From NCBI RefSeq assembly GCF_025717605.1, contig NZ_JAJIRQ010000001.1:124001-188000 (forward strand): a stretch of DNA of 64,000 nt, given 5' to 3'. The notes beneath the pieces are model-generated. The model made no database searches, was not told where the DNA came from, and saw only the letters and a program-made list of their open reading frames with translations. Positions within the stretch are counted from its first letter, which is position 1. The number at the start of each line of letters is the position of its first letter. This DNA comes from Paucibacter sp. TC2R-5 (GTDB taxonomy: Bacteria; Pseudomonadota; Gammaproteobacteria; Burkholderiales; Burkholderiaceae_C). Positions 44,013 through 52,267 of the stretch are shown here, one piece after another. The translations under genes were made by a program, and so were the position numbers.

Positions 44013-44221
44013 GGGCCTGTCCCCTTGGCTTTCTTGCCTCGACTTTCGGTTTGCGCCTGCTTCCACAGGCCAAAGCCATCGGTGCTGACCTCGGCATTGC
44101 CGGCGATGAAATCGCGCAGCGCGCGCCGCACCGCCTCGGCACGCGAAATGCCGAGCAATTTGCACAGGCGGTCAACGTCTTGCATCTGTGCCGTCGGGAT
44201 GTCGATGATGGTGCGCGGCAT
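44009..44221 (-). CDS. Ribbon-helix-helix antitoxin (CopG/VapB-type)
   Basis: The 70-residue protein is a classic RHH antitoxin. The beta strand and two helices are MPRTIIDIPTAQMQDVDRLC and KLLGISRAEAVRRALRDFI, followed by a basic, flexible toxin-binding tail (KQAQTESRGKKAKGTGP). It should dimerise, bind DNA near its promoter and neutralise the PIN toxin. It begins only 9 nt after the upstream membrane-protein gene and overlaps the toxin by 4 nt, so the pair appears to be transcribed at the end of the TelA operon rather than from its own promoter. Confidence 0.87.
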   Translation of the reverse strand: MPRTIIDIPTAQMQDVDRLCKLLGISRAEAVRRALRDFIAGNAEVSTDGFGLWKQAQTESRGKKAKGTGP

Positions 44222-44230
44222 GGTGTGAAC

Positions 44231-44857
44231 TCAGGCTTGCAAAAAATCGGGGCGGTTGAAACGGGCGTGCAGGAACTCGCCATTGGCCAACAAGGCCTTG
44301 GCATCGCTGCCCGACACATTGACGACCACTTCTTTCATCTTGGCGTCGAGCAGGGCCAGTTGATCGCCCAGCAGCTGTCTGGCGGTCTTGCCTTCGCTCA
44401 ATACATGGGTCGCGCGAAAGGCCGGCGGCAGCGCGACGTAGTTGGCCAGCGTCTCGGGCAAATAGCTCAGCACCGTTTCGCGCACGGTAAATAAATCGTT
44501 AGCGGCGCTGCCGCTCTCGAGCAGGCGCGGCAACACTTCGGCCACGGAGCTGCGGATCGAGTCCAGGCTGGCGCGCATCTCATCGGCCAGATGCGGACGG
44601 GCACCTGCCACCAAATCATCCAGCCGAGCCAGCGTTTGCTCCACCGTCAAGCTCTGCTCGATATGGCGCTCCAGCGCCGGAGGACGCCGCCCCAGCAGCC
44701 AGCCGCCGACATAGAGCCCGGTAGTGATCAAGAGCCAGCCGCTGTCTATCACGCCGGCAAACAAGAGCGCCGGTCCCAGCAGCGCCAGCGCGCAGCCGGC
44801 AATATTCGCACTGCTGTAAAGGAATAGCAGCGCGCGCATCTTCAAGGTTCTATCCAC
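44231..44857 (-). CDS. Small membrane protein of the TelA operon, function unknown
   Basis: The 208-residue protein starts with GTG at 44857 (GGAG 5 nt upstream) or ATG at 44839. Two transmembrane helices (FLYSSANIAGCALALLGPAL and VIDSGWLLITTGLYVGGWLL) form a hairpin near the N-terminus. The remaining 150 residues are a cytoplasmic helical domain (SLTVEQTLARLDDLVAGARP, DLFTVRETVLSYLPETLANY) with Leu heptads. It lies 20 nt after the vWA lipoprotein gene and 9 nt before the antitoxin gene. The hydrophobic hairpin plus coiled-coil domain suggests it anchors or senses for TelA, but I recognise no family. Confidence 0.75.
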   Translation of the reverse strand: MDRTLKMRALLFLYSSANIAGCALALLGPALLFAGVIDSGWLLITTGLYVGGWLLGRRPPALERHIEQSLTVEQTLARLDDLVAGARPHLADEMRASLDSIRSSVAEVLPRLLESGSAANDLFTVRETVLSYLPETLANYVALPPAFRATHVLSEGKTARQLLGDQLALLDAKMKEVVVNVSGSDAKALLANGEFLHARFNRPDFLQA

Positions 44858-44877
44858 AAGGGCTCCGCTTCAGGACG

Positions 44878-46464
44878 TCACTGATAGCCACGAATTTCGC
44901 GGAAAACCTGGGCTAGTCTCGCCTTGCGCGCATCGAACTCGCGCCCGCCGGTGGCCGCCGCCAGCGCCTGCATCTGCTTGACGTTGGCCTCGCCGAACAG
45001 AATCGGGAAGACCCGCGCCGGCGCGGCAGCGGCGTAGCGCGCTTTGAAATCCTCAAAGCTGATGCCGGCATTGTTCTCGCCATCGGTCAACAAGACGATG
45101 CTGACCAGGCGATCGGGGTCGCGCTGCTTTTCTTCGCGGGCCACGGCCTGCGCCGCGTCCAGCGCAGAAAAAATCGCCGTGCCGCCGCGTGGCGACAGCG
45201 CTTCGGCGCGGCTGCGGATGCTGGCGCGTGCGGCCTCCAGATCGCCATCTTCAAAGCGCACCCAGAGCGGCGCCTCGACCCGGTCGTCAAAGGCGATCAA
45301 GACCACCCGTTCGCGCGCCTGAAAGGCGGCGTAGCGCGCCGAGGCGGTGCTTGCGTCTGCGCCGGCCAAGACCTTGAGCGCCTCGCGCATGGCCACAATG
45401 CGCTCGCCGCTCATAGAGCCGCTGATGTCCAGCACAAAGATCGAAGTGGCCGGGCGGCGCCATGCGGACTGGTAGTTGGCCAGCACCGCATCGATCACCT
45501 CCAGGCGATTCGGAAACGACAGCTCGGCGACCGCCGCCGTCGGCAAGGCCGCAGCGGCCTTCACCTCGGGGTTGGCCGGCCGCAGGAAGGCCGCCGATAG
45601 CGCATCGCGCTGGAAGGGCACGCCCTTGAGTGCGGCCACCAGGCTGTTGTACGGCTCGCGCTTGTCGGCGTTCAACAGCATCAGCGGGTAGTCGGCCGAG
45701 ATCATGCCGTCGCGCGGGTAGATCAGGCCGAGCTGGTCGGCCGCGCCCAAGCGTTCGTTGGCACGCAGGATCACGGCCTCGTAGTTGATCATCGCGTCGA
45801 TGTCTTGTGGCGCTTTGACAAAGGCCTCGGCCAACCACCCCGAGCTGCCGGCCGTCAACTTCTGCCCGGACAAAAAGGCCTTGATCACGTCCGCTTTGAC
45901 GTCCTCGACGCCCAGGTCCTCGCTCTTGCCGGCGGAGGCGGAGGCGACCGCAAACAGCGCGCTCATGCCGGTGTTGGAGCTGCTGGCATTGGTCATCGCG
46001 TAGCGCAGCTTGCCCGTGCCGGCGGCGGCGGCGATCTCGTTCCAGCCGGGCGGCTTGCTGTCCCAGCCCAATGTTTTCAGTTTGGCGGGCTTGACGCCCA
46101 GCGCAATGCGCGAATAGAAAAGCTTTTCGCGCGCCAGCGGCTTGCTGTTCAGAGCCAGTGCGGGGTAGGCGCCGTTGGCCGGCAGAATGGCATCGAACTG
46201 CTCACCGGCATTGACGCGCTCGACGATCTCCAGCGTGCCCGCATAGCTGAGTTTGATCTCGACGCCGGCGGCCGCAGCAGCCGCGACGATAGGTGCTTCC
46301 AGATCCTTCAGCTCGGAGCCCGCCAGGATGCTGAATACCGGGCGGGCGGCTTGTGCAGCTTTGGCGGCTTCGGCCTCCTTGTCGGCATCGCGCTTGCCAC
46401 AACCCTGCAGGGCCAGCAGTACCGCCGCGCTTGCCAACAGCCAAGTTGCCGGCCAGCGCCTCAC
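44878..46464 (-). CDS. Lipoprotein fusing a periplasmic binding-protein fold to a von Willebrand A domain
   Basis: Predicted 528 residues, starting with GTG at 46464 inside the TelA stop (GTGA). The signal ends LLALQGC, a lipobox. Residues about 40-310 look like a type-2 periplasmic binding protein (FSILAGSELKDLEAPIVAAA, EQFDAILPANGAYPALALNS, LRYAMTNASSSNTGMSALFA, DAMINYEAVILRANERL). Residues about 340-528 form a vWA domain with an intact metal site: DISGSMSGER (D-x-S-x-S), a Thr in SPRGGTAIFSAL, and Asp in LLTDGENNAG. A binding-protein fold fused to a vWA module is unusual and suggests ligand-dependent protein contacts in the periplasm. It follows TelA in a six-gene operon. Confidence 0.85.
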   Translation of the reverse strand: MRRWPATWLLASAAVLLALQGCGKRDADKEAEAAKAAQAARPVFSILAGSELKDLEAPIVAAAAAAGVEIKLSYAGTLEIVERVNAGEQFDAILPANGAYPALALNSKPLAREKLFYSRIALGVKPAKLKTLGWDSKPPGWNEIAAAAGTGKLRYAMTNASSSNTGMSALFAVASASAGKSEDLGVEDVKADVIKAFLSGQKLTAGSSGWLAEAFVKAPQDIDAMINYEAVILRANERLGAADQLGLIYPRDGMISADYPLMLLNADKREPYNSLVAALKGVPFQRDALSAAFLRPANPEVKAAAALPTAAVAELSFPNRLEVIDAVLANYQSAWRRPATSIFVLDISGSMSGERIVAMREALKVLAGADASTASARYAAFQARERVVLIAFDDRVEAPLWVRFEDGDLEAARASIRSRAEALSPRGGTAIFSALDAAQAVAREEKQRDPDRLVSIVLLTDGENNAGISFEDFKARYAAAAPARVFPILFGEANVKQMQALAAATGGREFDARKARLAQVFREIRGYQ

Positions 46465-47690
46465 AGCTTGACCTCGCCGGGCGCTTGCAGCGCGGCGGCC
46501 GAGGCTTGGCTGCGCGCGCGCTCCAGATAAGTCCTGCTCTTGGCGACTTCGTCGCTCAGCGTGTTGACCGTTGTCTGCATCGCGTCCAGCGCCTTGGTCT
46601 TGAAGTCGCCGATGGCGTCCATGGTCTGGTAAATATTGGCAAAGGCTTGTTGCAGCTTGGCGATCTCAATCGTGCTGGACGCCGCTTGCTGATAGATGGC
46701 AGCACTTTGATCGCGCAGCATCTCGCTGGTGGATGCGATCAGGTTGCCGGTGGTGGTGTTGAGCGCGCTGATCTGATCCAACACCAGCTTTTGGTTGTTC
46801 AGCGCCTGCGCGACGATGACGGCGGTGCGCAGCGCCGAGACCGTGGTGGTGGTAGCCCGGTCGACGCCCTTCATCAACTCCAGATTGTTCTTGCGGATCA
46901 GGTCCAGGGCCAGATAACCCTGCACATTGACGGCCATCTGGGTCAGCAGATCGGTCACTTTCTGGCGCGTGTAGAACAGCATTTCCTCGCGCACGACGCG
47001 AGCCTTCTCGGGGTCGCTGGCGTCCAGTAGACGGGCCTTGTTGTCGAGTTCCACGTCGAGCTTCTTGCCGACGTGCAGATACTTCTCCAGCCGCTCCATC
47101 AAGCCCCAAAGATTGACCTTCTCCTGCTCAATCGAGACGTTATCGCGCAGCAGCTCATCCTTGCCGCGCTTGAGCGACTCGATGATTGCGTTCAGATGGC
47201 CTTGCGCGGACTGATACCGGTCAAAGTAGTCGACCAGCTTGCTGCCCAGCGGGATAAAGCCCAGCAGCTTGCGGGCACTGAACAGATCCCCTTGGCGCGA
47301 CGGGTCCAGCGACTCGACCGTGCGGCGCAGGTCGATCAGCGACTGGCCAATCTGCGCGCCCTGGTCGAAGCCGCCGTTCTTCAGCGAGCCTACCGGCCGC
47401 TCAAGCATGCGGTTAGACACCGAGGCCGAAGCCTCGATGTCCTTGACACCCATTGAATGGATGCGCTCCAGCGCCTCCTTGAACTTGGGGTCTTGGCTGT
47501 CATGCGCGCTGATGTCGTCAATGAACTGCGCCACTTGCTTGTCCAGCAGCGTGACGTCGTCGGCCTTCAGCCGCACTTTGCCGCTGGCCGACTCGATAGG
47601 CATGGGCAAGACGGCGGCCGGCGCTTCGAGCGTGAAGGCGTTGGGCGGTGAGAGTTCGGTAGTGCTGGTCTGGGGCGCGGAATTGCTCAT
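46461..47690 (-). CDS. TelA/KlaA-family toxic anion resistance protein
   Basis: Predicted 409 residues from the ATG at 47690 with AGAGGTG upstream. The TelA family core is visible: FSARKLLGFIPLGSKLVDYF, SLKRGKDELLRDNVSIEQEK, DPEKARVVREEMLFYTRQKV, LTQMAVNVQGYLALDLIRKN, NLELMKGVDRATTTTVSALR and LVLDQISALNTTTGNLI. The rest is long helix. TelA was first linked to tellurite resistance on plasmid RK2 and is thought to act in envelope stress; no enzymatic motif is known. Here it sits between two periplasmic binding-like genes, 22 nt after the first and overlapping the second by 4 nt. Confidence 0.92.
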   Translation of the reverse strand: MSNSAPQTSTTELSPPNAFTLEAPAAVLPMPIESASGKVRLKADDVTLLDKQVAQFIDDISAHDSQDPKFKEALERIHSMGVKDIEASASVSNRMLERPVGSLKNGGFDQGAQIGQSLIDLRRTVESLDPSRQGDLFSARKLLGFIPLGSKLVDYFDRYQSAQGHLNAIIESLKRGKDELLRDNVSIEQEKVNLWGLMERLEKYLHVGKKLDVELDNKARLLDASDPEKARVVREEMLFYTRQKVTDLLTQMAVNVQGYLALDLIRKNNLELMKGVDRATTTTVSALRTAVIVAQALNNQKLVLDQISALNTTTGNLIASTSEMLRDQSAAIYQQAASSTIEIAKLQQAFANIYQTMDAIGDFKTKALDAMQTTVNTLSDEVAKSRTYLERARSQASAAALQAPGEVKL

Positions 47691-47712
47691 GGGAACACCT
47701 CTACAAAATGAA

Positions 47713-48852
47713 TCACTTGAACTTGCTCTCAACGCCTTGAATCATGCGTTCGAGCCATTCGTAACTGGGCGGGTCGATCACGTCGACCAAGACTTCGGGC
47801 GCCTTGATGCCGCGCTTGGCCCAAGTTTCCGGGCCCTTCACGTCACCGCCAGTGCGGAAACCATATTCATGCGCCAGTTCGCGCAGCTTGGGGTCGGTCT
47901 CCAAGGCTTCACCCAAACGCACCCCGCCCGGCGTGTAAGGCACCAAGACATGTTTGGAAAACACCGTCGGCTTCGGATACAGCAGCACCATCTCGCTTTT
48001 CAAGCGCTCGGGGTTCTTGAGCCAGAACTCGACCATCTGCGACTCATAGGCCACCAGCAGCGGTGCCTTGCCCATGCCCAGGGCCAGATAGTCTTCAAAC
48101 GGCCCGGCCGAACTTTGCTCCTGAAAGCCCTGGCGCAGGAACAGCGGCGCCAGCACCGGCATCACCTTGTCGACCTCAGCGGCGCTCTGCACGATCTGCT
48201 GCTCATTGGCCAGATAACTGGCCAGCGCCAGGTACATGGCGGCCGAGTTGGAGGTGCGTACATCGGTCGAATTGATCAGCACCGCCTTGCCGGTGGCGAA
48301 GGCTTCGCTCTTGCGCAGATCGCGCCAGCGCGCGCCCTTGTCGATCAAGGCGATCAAGGCCGGCAGATCGACCACATAGTAAAAATCCCCTTGCTTGGCC
48401 GCGATGCCATTGGCCACCAAGATCTCCGCAATCGGCCGCCAGCTGGCGAACACGATGGGCGTGTAGAAGGGGTTGTAGACGCTGGCCGCCTTGGCCGCGG
48501 CCTTGAGTTGTTGCGCGGCGGGCGCGCCGGAGGGGAAGCCGAAGTCGTACTGCTTGGGGTCGAAGCGGCCGGCAATCTCGCGCGAGCCGGCCTTCTCCAC
48601 CACGACGCTGATGCCATGTGCGGCAAGCGCTTGTTTCACGCGTTGGTCGGCAAAGAAGGCTTCTTTTTCAGAGCCGATCAGGCCGCGCAGCGCGACCTGC
48701 TGCGCCTGCTTGGCTTGCGCCGAAGCCTCAATAGCCTGCTGTGCGCCCAAGCGGGTATTGGAGTACCAGATACCGCCGCCTACGGCCGCAAACAAGACAG
48801 CGGCCAGGGTCGGGGCAACAAGTTTACGAAGGTCCAAGGGGCTGACTCCCAT
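47713..48852 (-). CDS. Membrane-anchored periplasmic binding-like protein, first gene of the TelA operon
   Basis: The 379-residue protein starts with ATG at 48852. An uncleaved or signal-like N-terminal helix (LVAPTLAAVLFAAVGGGIWY) precedes a short coiled coil and a binding-protein fold. That fold shows SEKEAFFADQRVKQALAAHG, FDPKQYDFGFPSGAPAAQQL, FYTPIVFASWRPIAEILVAN, DVRTSNSAAMYLALASYLAN and YESQMVEFWL. It resembles the binding-protein half of the vWA lipoprotein two genes downstream, suggesting duplication within the operon. There is no transporter permease nearby, so it probably senses rather than transports. A palindrome-rich region lies just upstream. Confidence 0.78.
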   Translation of the reverse strand: MGVSPLDLRKLVAPTLAAVLFAAVGGGIWYSNTRLGAQQAIEASAQAKQAQQVALRGLIGSEKEAFFADQRVKQALAAHGISVVVEKAGSREIAGRFDPKQYDFGFPSGAPAAQQLKAAAKAASVYNPFYTPIVFASWRPIAEILVANGIAAKQGDFYYVVDLPALIALIDKGARWRDLRKSEAFATGKAVLINSTDVRTSNSAAMYLALASYLANEQQIVQSAAEVDKVMPVLAPLFLRQGFQEQSSAGPFEDYLALGMGKAPLLVAYESQMVEFWLKNPERLKSEMVLLYPKPTVFSKHVLVPYTPGGVRLGEALETDPKLRELAHEYGFRTGGDVKGPETWAKRGIKAPEVLVDVIDPPSYEWLERMIQGVESKFK

Positions 48853-48860
48853 CAACGCTG

Positions 48861-48898
48861 ATATCGGATTGAAACGATATCGTCATGTGATGACGTCA
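48861..48898. promoter_or_regulatory. Palindrome-rich operator-like region before the TelA operon
   Basis: Within 38 bases lie ATATCG-N8-CGATAT (48861-48880), ACGATATCGT (48874-48883), CGTCAT-GTG-ATGACG (48881-48895) and TGACGTCA (48891-48898). All are perfect and partly overlapping. They begin 8 nt upstream of the start of the first gene, where repressor or stress-regulator sites would be expected. Confidence 0.6.
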
Positions 48899-48995
48899 GC
48901 AAGCGACGAATGATGAATTTTTTGTGACAGCGCTTTGCTTCAAGCCCTCGCTCGTCAGGTGCTCAGAGGCGGCCTTGGCCACCTTTCAGTGGGCT

Positions 48996-49286
48996 TTATC
49001 CCTTGGCGCGCAGTGCCAATCGGGCTTGCACGAAGTTGAAGGCATAGCCGACCGACTCTTCGATGGCCGTGTCGATCTCGCGCCGCTCATGCTCGGTCAG
49101 GTAGAACAGAAAGTCCACCGCGTGGCGGATATAGCGCGGAGGCAGGCGGTTCAAGGCGACGCAGGCCACGTCGCAGAGCAAGTCGCTGTCGGCGGCAATG
49201 GCCGGGAACTGCGGCGCCAGGGCCATCACGGCACTCAGCACCTCGCGTTCGTGGTGGTTGTAGATCGAGCTGAAGTCTTGGTTCAT
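48996..49286 (-). CDS. ComFB family protein
   Basis: The 96-residue protein has GGAGG 9 nt before the ATG at 49286. The ComFB pattern is complete: MNQDFSSIYNHHEREVLSAV, DLLCDVACVALNRLPPRYIR and HAVDFLFYLTEHERREID. ComFB was named for a late competence gene of Bacillus; some family members have more recently been reported to bind cyclic dinucleotides. It is cytoplasmic and helical. It lies upstream of the TelA operon on the same strand, separated by 143 bases, so an independent transcript is more likely. Confidence 0.88.
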   Translation of the reverse strand: MNQDFSSIYNHHEREVLSAVMALAPQFPAIAADSDLLCDVACVALNRLPPRYIRHAVDFLFYLTEHERREIDTAIEESVGYAFNFVQARLALRAKG

Positions 49287-49397
49287 GTGGCTAAGCCTCC
49301 GTCAGAGATTCCCACACGATAAACGTTTTTTGACTTCAAGGGGCCGCTGAAAAGCCCTGATCAGGCCGCCTATTTTCGGCCCGACCTTGCTTCTAGC

Positions 49398-50501
49398 TCA
49401 AGCTGCGCCGATGCCGGGCACCAAGCGTGCCGCTGCGGCAGCTTTTGACTGGGCGGTGAAATCCAGCATGCGCTCAATACATCCGAGCGCCTTGACCCGA
49501 ATGCCCTCGTCAATTTCGATCGCCGGCAAACCGCGCTCCAAGCAGTCCACCAAGCCTTGCAAGCCGTTCATCGCCATCCAGGGGCAGTGCGCACAGCTCT
49601 TGCAGGTGGCGCTATTGCCCGCCGTGGGCGCTTCGATCAAGGTCTTGGTCGGAGCGAGCTGGCGCATCCGGTGCAAGATGCCGTTGTCGGTGGCGACGAT
49701 GTATTCCTGCGCCGTTCCTTCGACCACCGCGTTGATCAGCGCCGAGGTCGAGCCGACCACATCGGCCAGCGCCACCACGCTTTGCGGCGACTCGGGGTGG
49801 ACCAGAATCATGGCGTCCGGATGCTGCTCGCGCAAGAGGTCCAGCTCCAGGCCTTTGAATTCGTTGTGGACGATGCAGTCGCCTTGCCACATCAGCATGT
49901 CGGCACCGGTTTGCTCCTGGATATAGCGGCCCAGATGGCGGTCCGGCGCCCAGAGGATTTTCTTGCCCTGCGCCTTCAAGGCGGAGACGATCTCGAGCGC
50001 GCAGGAGCTGGTGACCATCCAGTCGGCGCGCGCCTTGACGGCCGCGCTGGTGTTGGCATAAACGACCACGGTGCGGTCCGGATGGGCGTCGCAAAAAGCC
50101 GCGAATTGATCGGCCGGGCAGCCCAGGTCGAGCGAGCAGGTGGCGTCCAGATCGGGCATCAACACGCGCTTTTCGGGGCTCAAAATCTTGGCGCTTTCGC
50201 CCATGAAGCGCACGCCGGCCACGACCAGCGTCGAGGCTGCATGGTCGCGGCCAAAGCGGGCCATCTCGAGCGAATCGGACACGCAGCCGCCGGTCTCGAG
50301 CGCCAGGTCTTGCAGATCGCCGTCGACATAGAAATGCGCGACCAGCACCGCGTTTTTGGCCTTCAACAGCTCGGCCGCGCGGGCCTTGAGCGCCTGCTTT
50401 TGGCTCAGGTTCAGCGGCGCGGGTGTCTTGGCCCAGGCTTGCGCGGTGCAGCTGAGGCCGGCGCCATCTTGGCGGGTGTAGTCGAAGAGAACTTGAGTCA
50501 T
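49398..50501 (-). CDS. nadA: Quinolinate synthase NadA
   Basis: The 367-residue protein has the three conserved Cys of the [4Fe-4S] cluster: [28 protein letters not shown] and [13 protein letters not shown]. Other marks are [20 protein letters not shown] and [16 protein letters not shown]. It condenses iminoaspartate (from NadB) with dihydroxyacetone phosphate to quinolinate in de novo NAD synthesis. The start is ATG at 50501; a TTG 6 nt further out is less likely. nadB lies 6 kb away on the other strand, with the TelA operon between the two. Confidence 0.96.
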   Translation of the reverse strand: MTQVLFDYTRQDGAGLSCTAQAWAKTPAPLNLSQKQALKARAAELLKAKNAVLVAHFYVDGDLQDLALETGGCVSDSLEMARFGRDHAASTLVVAGVRFMGESAKILSPEKRVLMPDLDATCSLDLGCPADQFAAFCDAHPDRTVVVYANTSAAVKARADWMVTSSCALEIVSALKAQGKKILWAPDRHLGRYIQEQTGADMLMWQGDCIVHNEFKGLELDLLREQHPDAMILVHPESPQSVVALADVVGSTSALINAVVEGTAQEYIVATDNGILHRMRQLAPTKTLIEAPTAGNSATCKSCAHCPWMAMNGLQGLVDCLERGLPAIEIDEGIRVKALGCIERMLDFTAQSKAAAAARLVPGIGAA

Positions 50502-50573
50502 GGGCAAATGTTAGCGCAGGCGCCGGATTCAGTCCCGCAAGGGTTCAATCCCTTCATGCCGTAGACTGTGGCG

Positions 50574-51344
50574 ATGCCTGAGATAACGAGGGTCTTCAAC
50601 AGACTGGTGACCTGCTTCATATTCTTATTGGGCGGCGCCTCTTCGGCTTGGTCGGCTGAGGTTCTTCGTTTTGGCGTCAGCAATTCCTGGGCAATGCCCT
50701 TTGCCATTTTCAGCAAGAGCGGTGGCAAGGAGCTGATCGGCGGAATTCTGTTTGACATCATTCAGCAGGTGGCCACCAATGCCGGTGCCGAGGCCCAAAT
50801 CGTCGTCCTGCCACCTAAACGCAGCGAAGCCGCTTTGGCTGCCAACGCGGTCGACTTGCAATGCCTGGTCAGCCCAAGCTGGATGGTGGACAGCTACCCC
50901 GCACAGTTCTGGACCGTAGCTCTTTTTCGCATGGAAGATGTCTGGGTCGCGCCGGCCAACTATGCGGGCGGACAGATCCGCCCGAACCAGGCCGCAGGGG
51001 CGAGCGTCGGGCTGGTGATCAGTTACGCCTATCCTGATCTCGAGCCGGCGCTGCGGTCAGGGCAGTTGCGCCGGGAGGATGCGCTCTCGCAGGAGTTGGT
51101 GTTGGAGAAATTGCTGCGCGGCCGCTCCGACTATGCGGTGGTCAATAGCTTGATCGCGCTGTGGTTCAACAAGGGGCTGCCCGCGTCCAGCGCGAAGCTG
51201 CAACTGCAGCAGACCCTCAGCTCGACACAAACTCATTGCCTTTTGTCCAAGCAACCTGGCTTGGCGCCGGAGCGCATCAAGGCGGCTGTGCAACACTTGG
51301 TGGTGAGCGGTCAATTGCAAGCGATTCTGGGCCGCTATCGCTGA
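50574..51344 (+). CDS. Family-3 solute-binding-type exported protein
   Basis: Predicted 256 residues. A signal peptide (ITRVFNRLVTCFIFLLGGASSAWSA) precedes an SBP_bac_3 fold: VLRFGVSNSWAMPFAIFSKS, GGILFDIIQQVATNAGAEAQ, AANAVDLQCLVSPSWMVDSY and LEKLLRGRSDYAVVNSLIAL. Such stand-alone proteins without a permease are common in Burkholderiales and Pseudomonas and are often linked to signalling or amino-acid uptake. The gene is divergent from nadA, with 72 bases between starts. The ligand is unknown. Confidence 0.82.
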   Translation: MPEITRVFNRLVTCFIFLLGGASSAWSAEVLRFGVSNSWAMPFAIFSKSGGKELIGGILFDIIQQVATNAGAEAQIVVLPPKRSEAALAANAVDLQCLVSPSWMVDSYPAQFWTVALFRMEDVWVAPANYAGGQIRPNQAAGASVGLVISYAYPDLEPALRSGQLRREDALSQELVLEKLLRGRSDYAVVNSLIALWFNKGLPASSAKLQLQQTLSSTQTHCLLSKQPGLAPERIKAAVQHLVVSGQLQAILGRYR

Positions 51345-51366
51345 GCACGAGCGACGCTGTTTCTTG

Positions 51367-52188
51367 TCAGGCTTCTGCGAAAAATCGGCTCGGCGGCATG
51401 CCCACGGTACGCGTCACCATCGCCGTGAAGGCGCTGGCGCTGGCGTAGCCGAGCTCATGCGCGATCAAGCTCATCGGCATCTTGCGGGCCGCCAGCGTTA
51501 GCGCGCGGGCCAGCAAGACTTGCGAGCGCCATTGCGCGTAGCTGCTGCCCAGCTCATCGCGGAACAGCCTTGAGATAGTGCGCGCGCTGGCGCCGACTTC
51601 GGACGCCCAAGCGTCCAGATCGGTGTGGCGCTGCGGCTCATCCAGCATCGCTTCGCACAGGCGCCGCAAGCGTTTGTCCTGCGGCAGATCGATGCCCAAG
51701 CGCAGGCTGTTGGCGCGCCTCAATTCATCCAGTACCAGGCTGGCGATGCATTCCTCGCGGCGAGTGTCGTCCGCCGCATCGGGCGACACGGCCAGTTGCA
51801 TCACCAGCTCGCGCAACAGCGGCGTCACCTCGATGACGCGGCAGCCCTGCCACACCGCGCTGTCGGCCGGCGCTTGATGCAAGTAGACGGTGCGCAGATC
51901 GGCGCGTTCCACGGCCGTTACCGCATGCACGATTTCCGGCGCGATCCAAACGGCGCGAGCCGGCGGCACCAGATACGTGGCGTGCGCAGTGTTGACGCGC
52001 ACCGCGCCGCTCACCGAGAACACCAGCTGGCCCCAGCTGTGTTTGTGCGCCTGAATGTCCACATCATGCTCAAGCAGGCGGGCCTTGGCGCGCACCGGCC
52101 GCGCCGCACTTGGCGCATAGCGCTGCGGATCCAGCGGAGGCAGGCTGGTGCGCCTGGCGCGGGGCGTGGTGGGTGGTTTGCGAGTCAT
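51367..52188 (-). CDS. AraC-family regulator with cupin domain (NimR-like)
   Basis: The 273-residue protein has an N-terminal cupin (IQAHKHSWGQLVFSVSGAVR, PPARAVWIAPEIVHAV) and a C-terminal pair of helix-turn-helix units (TDLDAWASEVGASARTISRL and MPMSLIAHELGYASASAFTA ending VTRTVGMPPSRFF). This is the layout of NimR/YeaM, which represses a divergent MFS drug exporter. The gene here is likewise divergent from an MFS gene, 79 bases apart, and a GACAA-AAC-TTGTC palindrome lies between them. Regulation of that transporter is a reasonable inference. Confidence 0.9.
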   Translation of the reverse strand: MTRKPPTTPRARRTSLPPLDPQRYAPSAARPVRAKARLLEHDVDIQAHKHSWGQLVFSVSGAVRVNTAHATYLVPPARAVWIAPEIVHAVTAVERADLRTVYLHQAPADSAVWQGCRVIEVTPLLRELVMQLAVSPDAADDTRREECIASLVLDELRRANSLRLGIDLPQDKRLRRLCEAMLDEPQRHTDLDAWASEVGASARTISRLFRDELGSSYAQWRSQVLLARALTLAARKMPMSLIAHELGYASASAFTAMVTRTVGMPPSRFFAEA

Positions 52189-52209
52189 GGGTTGATTTGG
52201 CTTGAATTC

Positions 52210-52222
52210 GACAAAACTTGTC
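52210..52222. promoter_or_regulatory. Operator-like inverted repeat between AraC and MFS genes
   Basis: GACAA-AAC-TTGTC is a perfect 5-bp-arm inverted repeat 21 nt before the AraC start and 45 nt before the MFS start. Its position fits a binding site for the divergent regulator, though AraC proteins usually bind direct repeats. Confidence 0.4.
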
Positions 52223-52267
52223 TATCTATCGTAACTCGGCCGGCTTCAGCGCGCCTAAAGTCTGGGC

